Shown here piece after piece: positions 35,931 to 44,854 of a DNA stretch of 64,000 bases (positions are counted from its first letter, which is position 1; every line of letters begins with the position of its first letter). Below the pieces are notes generated by a model that saw only the letters and a list, made by a program, of their open reading frames with translations, was not told the DNA's origin and did not search any database. The stretch is taken from assembly GCF_007859855.1 (NCBI RefSeq), contig NZ_SJPK01000001.1, forward strand, positions 223,564-287,563. The letters run 5' to 3'. A program made the position numbers and the translations under genes. Origin of the DNA: Allorhodopirellula solitaria (lineage in GTDB: Bacteria; Planctomycetota; Planctomycetia; Pirellulales; Pirellulaceae).

Positions 35931-38057
35931 ATGAACGCGACCACCACCAACGAAGCGGCGACCGACTCCACCGCCCCCACCTCCGCAGCGGCCCATGGGC
36001 CGAGAATCATTCGCCAGCTACCAGCGCAGTTGGTCAACCAAATCGCTGCTGGGGAGGTGATCGAGCGGCCAGCCTCGGTCGTCAAGGAACTGCTCGAAAA
36101 CAGTATCGACGCAGGAGCCTCGCGGGTCGAGCTGACGATCGTCGGTGGCGGGGTGGAATTGATTCGGATCAGCGATGATGGCTGTGGCATGACCGCCGAG
36201 CAGCTACCTTTGGCGGTGACCAGCCATGCGACGAGCAAACTGCCCGAAGATGATTCCCTGTTCCATGTCGGCACGCTGGGGTTCCGCGGCGAAGCGCTCG
36301 CGTCGATCGCGAGTGTTTCCCAGATGACCATCCGCAGCCGTGCCGAGGGCACTCCGAGCGGCAGCCAGATCGATGTTCGCGGCGGTGTGATTGAGTCACC
36401 CGGCCCCTGCGGCTGCCCGGTGGGGACCACCATCGAGGTTCGCAATCTGTTTTTCAATACGCCTGTGCGGCGAAAGTTTCTGAAAACGCCGCAGACCGAG
36501 CGTGGGCATATCGTCGAGGCATTCACACGCCTGGCCCTGGCAAATCCCAAAGTCCACTTCGTGCTGCGAAACGGCGAAAAAGAGATGTACGATCTCTTGC
36601 CGACACCTCGTTGGGCCGACCGGATCGAGGCGTTCTTCGGAACTGAGATCTCCGAGTCATTGATCCTGATCGAGAGCGATGACGCGCAGGTCAAGATCTT
36701 TGGATTTGCCTGTGACCCCGCTGTCAGCCGCGGCAATAACCGGATGCAGTATCTGTTTCTCAACGGACGACACATCCGTGACCGAGCCCTGCAGCATGCT
36801 TTGGGCGAAGCCTATCGGGGGCTGTTGATGGTGGGACGGCATCCGGTTTGTTTTTTGCGGATGACGATGCCGCCCGACATGATCGACGTCAACGTCCACC
36901 CAGCGAAACTCGAGGTGCGATTTACCGACAGCGGCCGCGTCTACAGCCGATTGCTGCAAACGCTCCGCCAGCGGTTTCTCTCCACGGACATGACCCACCG
37001 CGTGGGTTCAGCCCCGCCACCGACCCCAGCTACCGGTGACGAGTTGCAGTCACGCGGCGAATCAGTGATGGGCATGCCTGCCCGAGACGTCGATGGGCAA
37101 CGCCAAGCCGTGATCGATTGGGCGCGGACGGGCCACGACACCAGCGGCCCGGCTGCTGCGTCGTCGACGACCCACCGGTTCGACTCCTCACTCTCACCAG
37201 CTGCCAATAACCCAGCTGCCAACGACCCAGCGGGCAACCACTCGGCTGGCAATTTTGCCGCGGGCAACGCCCCGGCCTCCGCATTAGGAACAACCCCTGA
37301 CTTTCGCCCCTTCGATGGTGGCCCACAGCGAGCTCCGGACCACGCGCCATGGGATGGCGACCCGTCAACGCCCCCCCAAACCGTGTCACCAGAGGGTGCA
37401 CCTGAGCACGCTGCCCTCGTCCCCGCTCAAGGGACGCCCGGAGCCAGCCCGAGTGTTTGCTATCTCGGTTTCCAGGTCCACAATCGCTACCTCGTCACTC
37501 AGGATGAAGAGGGAATGGTCGTGATCGACCAACACGCTTTGCACGAACGGGTGCTCTACGAGCGGGTCTGCAAAAAGGTACTCGGCGAGAACGGTTCCCT
37601 CGAGGCGCAGCGACTGCTCGTCCCCGAACCGGTTTCGCTGACCCCCGCCGAGCGGGCTGCGGCCCTGGATGTGAAAGACACGCTGGCCCGGATCGGGTTG
37701 GAGATCGAGGATTTTGGTGGCGAGACCATCCTGATCCAATCCTATCCCGCGATCATGCCCAACAAAGATCCCGCTGAGATGCTGCGAACGATCCTCGAAT
37801 CGGTGATGGGGGCGGGCCGCGATCCCAATCCAATCGATCTGCTCAACCATCTGCTCAGCACCGTGGCGTGCAAGGCTGCCGTGAAGGCCGGCGATCCACT
37901 TTCGCCGGAGGAAATCGTCAGCCTGCTCGAACAAAAAGACCTCTATCAGGACACGCACCACTGCCCGCATGGGCGGCCGACGGCGTTGTTCTTCAGCCGT
38001 GATGAACTCGACCGCATGTTCGGCCGCCTCGGCCCACGGGGACGCGTGACGGTATAG
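35931..38057 (+). CDS. mutL: DNA mismatch repair protein MutL with endonuclease motif
   Basis: The 708-residue protein starts at ATG 35931. The GHKL ATPase domain has IAAGEVIERPASVVKELLENSIDAGA, DDGCGM, TLGFRGEALASIASV and the ribosomal-S5-like part with NVHPAKLEVRF. A 190-residue linker rich in Ala/Asn/Pro repeats follows. The C-terminal domain carries DQHALHERVLYE (D533-E544), the DQHA(x)2E(x)4E metal motif of MutL endonucleases, plus ACKAAVKAGD and CPHGRPTA. Such MutL proteins nick the strand themselves, as expected in bacteria lacking MutH. No mutS is adjacent. Family and activity are clear; strand discrimination in planctomycetes is not known to me. Confidence 0.96.
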   Translation: MNATTTNEAATDSTAPTSAAAHGPRIIRQLPAQLVNQIAAGEVIERPASVVKELLENSIDAGASRVELTIVGGGVELIRISDDGCGMTAEQLPLAVTSHATSKLPEDDSLFHVGTLGFRGEALASIASVSQMTIRSRAEGTPSGSQIDVRGGVIESPGPCGCPVGTTIEVRNLFFNTPVRRKFLKTPQTERGHIVEAFTRLALANPKVHFVLRNGEKEMYDLLPTPRWADRIEAFFGTEISESLILIESDDAQVKIFGFACDPAVSRGNNRMQYLFLNGRHIRDRALQHALGEAYRGLLMVGRHPVCFLRMTMPPDMIDVNVHPAKLEVRFTDSGRVYSRLLQTLRQRFLSTDMTHRVGSAPPPTPATGDELQSRGESVMGMPARDVDGQRQAVIDWARTGHDTSGPAAASSTTHRFDSSLSPAANNPAANDPAGNHSAGNFAAGNAPASALGTTPDFRPFDGGPQRAPDHAPWDGDPSTPPQTVSPEGAPEHAALVPAQGTPGASPSVCYLGFQVHNRYLVTQDEEGMVVIDQHALHERVLYERVCKKVLGENGSLEAQRLLVPEPVSLTPAERAAALDVKDTLARIGLEIEDFGGETILIQSYPAIMPNKDPAEMLRTILESVMGAGRDPNPIDLLNHLLSTVACKAAVKAGDPLSPEEIVSLLEQKDLYQDTHHCPHGRPTALFFSRDELDRMFGRLGPRGRVTV

Positions 38058-38484
38058 CTGCCTTCCCCGGAGACGCCGAACGCCCTTTCGCCGTCTAAGC
38101 GGGTCGGGTGAAGTGAAGTTTTTCGATGGAATGAATTACCCGTGGTTGGCGCCAAATGCCACTTACGTTGGTCCCGTTTGGGGCATGGCTAGGTTGGTAA
38201 CCCGATGCGTCAGCGAGGAAAATGCAGTGCTTTGCGTGGTCAAGAGATCATCCTCGCTCACGCGTCGGGTTACCAAGACCGCTTCGCAAACGAAAGTAAG
38301 TGCCATTCGGCTAGCGCCGTCGGCTGACAAGAGTTGTGCGGAATCATTTCTCCCGATGCGTTTATTTGCTTGCCTGCGCTGCGGACGAACGAGGGCCTTC
38401 CGCGAGCCAGCGATCCGGGGAAGCCTATTCGTATGCGGATCGCGGCGCTATAATGCCCCATTTTCACTCGCCAGGCAGTCAGCG
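38058..38484. other. Intergenic region containing a palindromic repeat
   Basis: The frame of the downstream ABC gene stays open through part of this gap, but there is no domain before ATG 38485. The gap is dominated by the palindrome at 38155-38307. No promoter or terminator stands out. Confidence 0.5.
38155..38307. repeat. Palindromic repeat, second family
   Basis: Inner arms 38194-38219 and 38251-38276 are inverted complements over 24 of 26 positions (core TTGGTAACCCGA, then CGAGGA), with a 31-nt loop. Outer arms 38155-38169 and 38293-38307 match at 13 of 15. No coding signal and no transposase are present. From memory, similar GGTAACCCGACGCGT sequences are scattered in Rhodopirellula genomes, which I could not verify. 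Confidence 0.75.
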
Positions 38485-39525
38485 ATGCCGATTATCGAAG
38501 TCAACGATCTGACAAAGCACTACCGCGTGTATCAAAAACGCGAGGGGATCGGCGGCAGCATCAAGGGACTCTTTCATCGGGAGTTCCGCGACGTTCACGC
38601 TGTTGAGGGCATCAACCTCAGCGTCGAACAAGGCGAATTCGTCGCCTTTCTCGGTCCCAATGGAGCAGGAAAGACCACCACCCTGAAGCTGCTCTCTGGG
38701 GTGATCCAACCCACCAGCGGGACGGCGTCGGTGATGGGTTACGTGCCCTGGCTGCGCCAGAACGAATACCGGCGGCGGTTCGCGCTCGTGATGGGCCAAA
38801 AAAACCAACTCTGGTGGGACCTCCCCGCCCGCGAATCCTACCGGTTGCACCAGCATATCTATGGCGTTGACCCACAGGAGTTCGCCGCGCGGCTGGACGA
38901 GCTCAGCGATTTGCTCGACGTCGTTCGATTGCTCGATCAGCCCGTTCGCGAACTGTCCCTCGGCGAGCGGATGAAGATGGAACTGATCGCAGCGTTATTG
39001 CACAACCCAGATGTGCTGTTTCTCGACGAACCCACCATTGGGCTCGATGTCATCGCCCAGCACAACATCCAACAGTTTCTGCGGTACTATCAAGAGAAAC
39101 GCCGGATCACGATTCTGTTGACAAGCCACTACATGAAGGACATCGCCGCCTTGTGTCGCCGCGTCGTCGTGATCGCCCGCGGGACGATCCAGTACGATGG
39201 GTCGCTCTCGGGGATCGTTGATAAATTCAGCGGTGACAAACTCGTCACGCTGCAGTTCGCGGCATCGGAGTCACTGACCCTGCCCAAGACGCTCGGTAGC
39301 ATCGTCAATGAAAATTGGCCCAAGATCCAGTACCGGGTCCCTCGCGGCGATGTGCCACGACTGCTCGCCGAAACGCTTCGTGACCATGCGATCGAAGACA
39401 TCGTGGTGGAAGACCCACCGCTCGAAGATGTCATTGCGGATCTGTTTCGGGAATCGATGCAGAACCAAGAATCGTCAGCCAACAATAGCACCAAAACTAA
39501 AACCACCTCGACCAGCACTGTATGA
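38485..39525 (+). CDS. ABC transporter ATP-binding protein (NatA/DrrA type)
   Basis: The 346-residue protein has one ABC domain: Walker A GPNGAGKTT (57-65), signature LSLGER, Walker B VLFLDEPTIGLD and a switch His (LTSHYMKD). The first 30 residues (YRVYQKREGIGGSIKGLFHRE) resemble ATPases of ABC-2-type exporters, and a C-terminal domain after about 235 is typical of that group. It should drive export of a lipid, polysaccharide or drug with an ABC-2 permease, but none is next to it. Its stop overlaps the start of the ABC-F gene in ATGA, an odd pairing. ATG 38485 is chosen since earlier in-frame sequence is repeat-derived. Confidence 0.9.
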   Translation: MPIIEVNDLTKHYRVYQKREGIGGSIKGLFHREFRDVHAVEGINLSVEQGEFVAFLGPNGAGKTTTLKLLSGVIQPTSGTASVMGYVPWLRQNEYRRRFALVMGQKNQLWWDLPARESYRLHQHIYGVDPQEFAARLDELSDLLDVVRLLDQPVRELSLGERMKMELIAALLHNPDVLFLDEPTIGLDVIAQHNIQQFLRYYQEKRRITILLTSHYMKDIAALCRRVVVIARGTIQYDGSLSGIVDKFSGDKLVTLQFAASESLTLPKTLGSIVNENWPKIQYRVPRGDVPRLLAETLRDHAIEDIVVEDPPLEDVIADLFRESMQNQESSANNSTKTKTTSTSTV

Positions 39526-41399
39526 TCACACTCGAAAACATCACGATCGGATTTCGTGGCCCCCAATTGCTCGACGACGTCACCGTGCGGATTGGGCGTG
39601 GTGATCGGATCGGTTTGCTCGGCCGCAATGGCGCCGGCAAAACCACGCTATTGAAGATACTCGCTGGCGACATCACCCCCGATCACGGCAGCGTGGTGGC
39701 CGACGCGGGAGCGAGCCTCCGGGTGGCGCGGCTGACCCAAGATGTTCCTGCGGACATTCATGGCAGCGTGCAAGAGCTGATGTTCGCCAAGGCCGAAGAC
39801 ATCCCCGGGCTCGCCGGGTCGCTCGGCCCCTCGGACAAAACCACGAAAGACGACTGGGAAATCGAACAGCTCATCGAGGAAACTCTTTCCCGGATGGCCC
39901 TATCCGGCGACGCGCTCTTTGAATCGCTTTCGAGCGGCATGAAACGACGCGTCCTCCTGGCGAGAACGATCGCTGCCAAACCCGATCTGCTGCTGCTCGA
40001 TGAGCCGACCAACCACCTCGATATCCATTCGATTTTGTGGCTCGAAAAATTCCTCGGCAGCTGGCCCGGGACGCTGATGTTCATCACCCACGACCGTTCG
40101 TTCCTGCAGTCCTTGGCCAGCCGGATCTGGGAGATTGACCGCGGCCGGCTGTTCGATTGGACCTGCGACTACCCCACGTTTCTCAAACGGAAAGCCGCTG
40201 CACTCGATGCCGAAGAGAAACAGAACGCGTTGTTTGATAAACGACTCGCCGAGGAAGAGGCGTGGATTCGGCAGGGCATCAAGGCGCGGCGGACCCGTAA
40301 CGAGGGCCGTGTGCGTGCGCTCAAGGCGATGCGGGTGCAACGGAGTGAACGCCGTTCGACCGAAGCGACCGCCAAACTCAACCTGCAAACGGCTTCTCGC
40401 GGTGGAGCCCTCGTCGCGAAACTGGATGACGTTTCCTTCGCCTACGGCGACACCCCAATCGTGAACGACTTCAGCACACTCGTGATGCGAGGCGACAAGA
40501 TCGGCATCATCGGTCCCAATGGTGCTGGCAAGACAACCCTGTTGAAACTCATCCTCGGCGGTCTCGAACCGACCGACGGTGAGATCAAACTCGGCACTAA
40601 CCTCAAGATTGCCTACTTCGACCAACTTCGCGACACACTCGACCCCGAACTCACTGTGACCGAGAACGTCGGTGGCGGCAGCGACAAAGTCGCTGTCGGT
40701 GACAAAACCAAACACATCGTCGGATACTTGCAGGACTACCTGTTCACACCCGAGCGTGCTCGCACGCCCGTGAAGTACCTTTCCGGCGGCGAACGAAACC
40801 GCGCCCTGCTGGCCAAATTGATGACCCAACCAGCCAACGTCATCGTGCTCGACGAACCGACCAATGACCTCGATGCAGAAACGCTGGAGATGCTCGAAGA
40901 ACAACTCGTCGGCTTCGACGGCACGTTGCTAATGGTCAGTCACGACCGCACGTTCCTCAACAATGTGGTGACGAGCACGATCGTGTTCGAGAACGACGCA
41001 GAGCCAGGGACCGTCAAAGAGTACAACGGTGGCTATGACGAGTGGGAAGCTGCCAGAGCGAATCGCGAGCGTGAGACACCCGAACGAGTCTCCAAAGCGA
41101 AAATTAAATCTCCGTCGAGCGACACGAAGAACAAAGCGAGCGAAAAGGCGACCGACGCAGCGCCGAAGCGGTTGAACTACAACGAACAGCGGGAGCTGAA
41201 ATCCCTACCGGCAAAAATTGAATCGCTCGAAGCCAAGATCGAACAACTGCACAGCGAGATGGCGGATCCCAAGTTCTATCAGTCCGGCAGCGAAAAGATC
41301 GCAGCGACCTCCAAAGTACTCCACGAAACCGAAGCGGAGCTTGAGACGTCGTTCGCGAAATGGGAAGAATATGAAGCTCGGGCGGCGGCGTCCTCATGA
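39522..41399 (+). CDS. uup: ABC-F family ATPase, Uup-like
   Basis: The 625-residue protein has two ABC domains and no membrane part: Walker A GRNGAGKTT (35-42) and GPNGAGKTT, signatures LSSGMKRR and LSGGERNR, Walker B LLLLDEPTNHLD and VIVLDEPTNDLD. A charged linker sits between them, and the C-terminus (LNYNEQRELKSLPAKIESLEAKIEQLHSEM) is a coiled-coil of the Uup type that binds DNA or ribosomes. ABC-F proteins act on the ribosome or in genome stability. The start overlaps the previous stop and its own stop overlaps the methyltransferase start, both as ATGA, so three genes are coupled. Confidence 0.9.
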   Translation: MITLENITIGFRGPQLLDDVTVRIGRGDRIGLLGRNGAGKTTLLKILAGDITPDHGSVVADAGASLRVARLTQDVPADIHGSVQELMFAKAEDIPGLAGSLGPSDKTTKDDWEIEQLIEETLSRMALSGDALFESLSSGMKRRVLLARTIAAKPDLLLLDEPTNHLDIHSILWLEKFLGSWPGTLMFITHDRSFLQSLASRIWEIDRGRLFDWTCDYPTFLKRKAAALDAEEKQNALFDKRLAEEEAWIRQGIKARRTRNEGRVRALKAMRVQRSERRSTEATAKLNLQTASRGGALVAKLDDVSFAYGDTPIVNDFSTLVMRGDKIGIIGPNGAGKTTLLKLILGGLEPTDGEIKLGTNLKIAYFDQLRDTLDPELTVTENVGGGSDKVAVGDKTKHIVGYLQDYLFTPERARTPVKYLSGGERNRALLAKLMTQPANVIVLDEPTNDLDAETLEMLEEQLVGFDGTLLMVSHDRTFLNNVVTSTIVFENDAEPGTVKEYNGGYDEWEAARANRERETPERVSKAKIKSPSSDTKNKASEKATDAAPKRLNYNEQRELKSLPAKIESLEAKIEQLHSEMADPKFYQSGSEKIAATSKVLHETEAELETSFAKWEEYEARAAASS

Positions 41400-42232
41400 C
41401 ATCCCGCTCGCAAACGAACGCTTCCTCTCCCAAAGCAGCTTCCTCCCCCAAGAACACGTCGAGCTCTTGGTATGACCATCCTCAATACTTTGATATGGTC
41501 TTCCGTGACGAGACTGCGGACGAAGTCGAGTTCTTTCAACAGATCTTCGATCGCTATTTGTCGCGGCCCGCCAAGAGATTGTATGAGCCCGGGTGTGGCA
41601 GCGGTCGGTTGGTCGCCGCGATGGCAGCGAAGGGGTTCCACCTGACGGCCGTGGATAACAACCCAGCCATGCTCGCGTACCTGCGGCGGAGGTTGTCGCG
41701 GCGCAGCCTCGATGCTGAACTCATACTCGGTGACATGACCACACATGTTTGTCGGCCGCTCGTCGATGCCGCCTTCTGTACTTTTAATACATTTCGGCAC
41801 TTGGTCGATGCGGAGTCTGCCCAACGGCACCTCCGCAGTGTGGCGAAATCTCTGCGGCGAGGTGGTATCTACATCCTCGGTTTTCACTGCATCCCCCTCG
41901 ATGCCGATCCAGACTGTACCGAACGATGGAAAGCCTCCCACGCGGGCACCCAAGTCAGCGTGACGCTGCGTGTGATCGATTTCCAGCGTCGACGCCGACT
42001 CGAAACGCTCCGAGTTTCGATCAAGGCGACCAAACCCAGCGGGGCGGTGCAGCGGATCCGCAGCGAGTTCCCGTTGCGGCTCTACACACCCTCGCAAGCC
42101 CAGTCGCTACTCGCCAGTGTCAACGACGTCTTTGAAATTGCCGGGATCTTTGATTTCGATTGCGATGTCGATCAGGAGCGTGTGATTGACGAAGACCTAA
42201 CCGATGCCGTGTTCGTGCTGCGAAAGAAGTAG
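41396..42232 (+). CDS. Class I SAM-dependent methyltransferase
   Basis: The 278-residue protein has a Ser/Lys-rich N-terminus (about 1-24) then the Rossmann methyltransferase fold: motif I EPGCGSGRL, an acidic end of strand 2 (AVDNNPAML), motif II-like GDMTTHV and LRRGGIYILGFHC. It resembles UbiE/Tam-like small-molecule methyltransferases, but the substrate is not readable. No transmembrane or RNA-binding domain is visible. It is translationally coupled to the ABC-F gene through ATGA at 41396-41399. Confidence 0.86.
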   Translation: MTSRSQTNASSPKAASSPKNTSSSWYDHPQYFDMVFRDETADEVEFFQQIFDRYLSRPAKRLYEPGCGSGRLVAAMAAKGFHLTAVDNNPAMLAYLRRRLSRRSLDAELILGDMTTHVCRPLVDAAFCTFNTFRHLVDAESAQRHLRSVAKSLRRGGIYILGFHCIPLDADPDCTERWKASHAGTQVSVTLRVIDFQRRRRLETLRVSIKATKPSGAVQRIRSEFPLRLYTPSQAQSLLASVNDVFEIAGIFDFDCDVDQERVIDEDLTDAVFVLRKK

Positions 42233-42399
42233 AGCTCAGCATCGTGTCTCGCCCGTGTCTGCTCCGCCCCGGTTCTCTCCCGCCACACGTGAAGCGCCGA
42301 AAGAACCCCTGCGGCATTGGCCAAACCGGGTTGGGATCGTTTATCATGAGTGCGACGCTTTCCCAACCGCTTCTCCTCTCTACCAACCGAGCTTCAACG

Positions 42400-43338
42400 A
42401 TGGATCGCCTGTTGACCAAGATATTCCGCGTGACCTCACTCGCCTTGGCTTTATCGCTATGGGCTGGCTGCGGGGGCGAGACCCCGCCGGACGTGTTGCC
42501 GGCAACCGATGGAGATGCACCGGCTTTCGACGAGGCAGTACCTCCGCCACAGCCAGAGCAGCCCGCTGGCCCATCCGGCGGCGAACCTATTAGCGCATCC
42601 GGCGGCGAAGCCGTTAACGAACCCGGTGGCGACGCACCGACGCAAGCCGCCCATCCCGGCATGATGCTGCCCGATGACATGCCGCTGCCTGACCCGACCG
42701 AACTCATCGAACCAGCCGGCGCCAGCGGTGGCAAACCCCAAGGGATGCAATTGCCCGACGACCTGCCGCCCACCGCGAACTTCGATCGCCGGCGCGGCGA
42801 TCACTCCCAACAGCTCGTGGCGTTACATTCTGAGGATGGCGAAGCGGCCCCCGAGTCGACCCCGGATGCCCCAGCCACCGATTCGGAATTGGAGCTGAAG
42901 TTCGCCTCATGGAAAGAAATCGATGCCGCGATTGGCAAGACTAAACGAGTGACAGTCGTCGACTTTTGGTCCCTGGCGTGCATCCCTTGCCTCCGTGAAT
43001 ATCCTCACCTCGTGGCCCTACAAAAGAAATACCCTGATCGCATCCAGGCCATCGGCGTGAATGTGGACTTCTATGGTGGCAAGAAATATCCCCCGAAGTC
43101 GTATGAACCTCGCGCGACTGCATTCTTGCAGGCGGTCAAAGCCGACTTTCCAAACTATATTTGCCAAACGCCGAGCGATGAAGTGTTCCAAAGTGTTAAG
43201 ATAAATGCGTTACCCGCTGTCTTGGTGTTTGATGAGCAAGGGAAACTCGTCGAACGATTTACCGACGCGAGCCACTCCGGTGGATTCTCTTACCAAGACG
43301 ATATCGTTCCTGTCGTGGAGCGACTGCTTGCAGAATAG
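42400..43338 (+). CDS. Thioredoxin-like lipoprotein (TlpA/ResA-like)
   Basis: From ATG 42400 the 312-residue protein has a lipoprotein signal ending LWAGCGG (a slightly non-standard lipobox), then a Pro/Gly/Glu-rich disordered segment (about 25-165) with repeated SGGEP-type units. A thioredoxin fold follows from about 170 with VTVVDFWSLACIPCLRE (C194, C197), a later NALPAVLVFDEQG (cis-Pro loop) and a C-terminal helix. It should reduce or oxidise disulfides in the periplasm, perhaps during cytochrome c maturation. An ATG at 42346 in frame would add 18 residues. No ccm genes are adjacent. Confidence 0.86.
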   Translation: MDRLLTKIFRVTSLALALSLWAGCGGETPPDVLPATDGDAPAFDEAVPPPQPEQPAGPSGGEPISASGGEAVNEPGGDAPTQAAHPGMMLPDDMPLPDPTELIEPAGASGGKPQGMQLPDDLPPTANFDRRRGDHSQQLVALHSEDGEAAPESTPDAPATDSELELKFASWKEIDAAIGKTKRVTVVDFWSLACIPCLREYPHLVALQKKYPDRIQAIGVNVDFYGGKKYPPKSYEPRATAFLQAVKADFPNYICQTPSDEVFQSVKINALPAVLVFDEQGKLVERFTDASHSGGFSYQDDIVPVVERLLAE

Positions 43339-43442
43339 CCCTGCCATGGGCACGGGCATGGGGCTCGGTCAGGGGACGGGTAGCGGTCGCCACCCATCAC
43401 CGACCGTGCAGCTAATCAATCACATTCATTGACGGGTTTTTC

Positions 43443-43889
43443 ATGAGCGTCGAAATGCAGCTCGCTCGGATCATCATTTCCGAGCTCACCGATAATCAAG
43501 TCATCTACTTGAAGGAAGTCGACGGGGACCGCCAGTTTCCAATCATGATTGGAATCTTTGAAGCGACCAATATCCAGCGCCGCGTCAAGCAAGAGTATAT
43601 CCCACCACGACCGCTAACCCATGATTTAGTTGTTGCTGTCGCGGAGTCGCTCAATGCCGTCATCGAGAGCATCGTGATCAGTGACCTCAACGAACACACC
43701 TACTATGCGCATCTGAATCTCCGCACCTCCTCCGGTGAGGTAGTTGAAGTGGACGCGCGACCGAGTGACGCGATCGCAGTCGCGGTCACCTACGACCCAC
43801 CGCTGCCGATCTATGTTTCCGAAGAGGTGCTCGAAAGCGCCACCGGCGCCGCCTCCGGGGGCGATGTCGACGAGACCCCCGACTTTTAA
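43443..43889 (+). CDS. Bifunctional nuclease family protein (DUF151)
   Basis: The 148-residue protein matches the DUF151/BFN family along its length: MSVEMQLARIIISELTDNQVIYLKEVDG, FPIMIGIFEATNI, RPLTHDLV and DARPSDAIAVAV. Homologues in plants and mycobacteria act as DNase/RNase or stress proteins. No signal peptide is seen, so it is cytoplasmic. The nearest gene is panC, 131 bp downstream, with a weak hairpin between (43912-43931). Confidence 0.9.
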   Translation: MSVEMQLARIIISELTDNQVIYLKEVDGDRQFPIMIGIFEATNIQRRVKQEYIPPRPLTHDLVVAVAESLNAVIESIVISDLNEHTYYAHLNLRTSSGEVVEVDARPSDAIAVAVTYDPPLPIYVSEEVLESATGAASGGDVDETPDF

Positions 43890-44020
43890 GACCTCTCCGA
43901 AGAATAAACAGCCTGTTTACCTGCGAACAGGAAATGAGGACCAGGATTGCTAACTTGGACTAACAACCCGGGTTGGTGGAGTGGTCGGTCTTCTATCCCC
44001 CTTCTGCTAGTCGCTATCAC

Positions 44021-44854
44021 TTGAATTCCTATTCCGAAATATCGCCGATGCGGACTTGGTGCCGCGAGCGGCAACGCGACTCGCAAACCGTTGGCTTCGT
44101 CCCCACCATGGGCGCGTTACACGAGGGACATCTTTCGCTCGTCCGGCAAGCCAAAGCCCAGTGCGATGTCTGCGTCGTGAGCGTTTTCGTCAACCCGACC
44201 CAATTTGCTGCCAATGAGGATCTCAGTCGATACCCACGACCGCTCGAGCGTGATCTTCAGCTGATTGCAAACGAGGGTGCCGATGCGGTTTTTTTGCCCA
44301 ACAATGGGATCATGTACCCGCCTGGATTCGGGAGTTTTATCCTCCCGCCGCCGGTCGCCTTGCCGCTCGAAGGACAATCGCGACCAGAGCATTTTCGCGG
44401 CGTCACGACGGTGGTGATGAAACTTCTACAGATCATCCCCGCGGATGCAGCATTTTTTGGACAAAAAGACTTTCAGCAGCTGCGCGTGATCGAGGACATG
44501 GTTCGAGATCTGAACATCCCCACGGAAATTGTCTCCTGCCAGATCGTCCGTGATGATGACGGGTTGGCTCTGAGCAGTCGCAATCGCTATCTCAGTGACG
44601 AGCAACGCCAGGCTGCCCTGTCGCTGTTTCGCGCACTCGGCCGGGCCGAGGCGATGGTCGCGGCGGGGGAACGCGACACGCAGTCCATCGAAAAAGCCAT
44701 GACCGAAACACTGGCGGTGTGCGACAGCATTGATTATGCCGTCGTCGCTGAAGTGGATTCTCTGCAGCCCATGCGAACCCTGCAGCGTCCGGCAGTCGCT
44801 TTGGTCGCTGCCCGTGTCGGCAACACCCGTTTAATCGACAATCGAATCTTATGA
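44021..44854 (+). CDS. panC: Pantothenate synthetase
   Basis: The 277-residue protein has the full PanC set: FVPTMGALHEGHLSLV (HxGH-type nucleotide motif), VNPTQF, FFGQKDFQQL, and DDGLALSSRN (KMSKS-like). It joins pantoate and beta-alanine with ATP to make pantothenate for CoA. TTG 44021 is preferred because it puts PTMG at residue 28, as in the E. coli enzyme; TTG 43973 and ATG 44048 are alternatives. No panB or panD is next to it. The stop TGA overlaps the start of the PTPMT1-like phosphatase gene in ATGA. Confidence 0.94.
   Translation: MNSYSEISPMRTWCRERQRDSQTVGFVPTMGALHEGHLSLVRQAKAQCDVCVVSVFVNPTQFAANEDLSRYPRPLERDLQLIANEGADAVFLPNNGIMYPPGFGSFILPPPVALPLEGQSRPEHFRGVTTVVMKLLQIIPADAAFFGQKDFQQLRVIEDMVRDLNIPTEIVSCQIVRDDDGLALSSRNRYLSDEQRQAALSLFRALGRAEAMVAAGERDTQSIEKAMTETLAVCDSIDYAVVAEVDSLQPMRTLQRPAVALVAARVGNTRLIDNRIL

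Noticed and set aside
38113..38484. In-frame upstream extension of the ABC ATPase gene
   Set aside because: It consists largely of the palindromic repeat and has no domain match; the ATPase domain starts directly at ATG 38485.
43912..43931. Terminator after the DUF151 gene
   Set aside because: The stem is just 6 bp with an 8-nt loop and no T-run.
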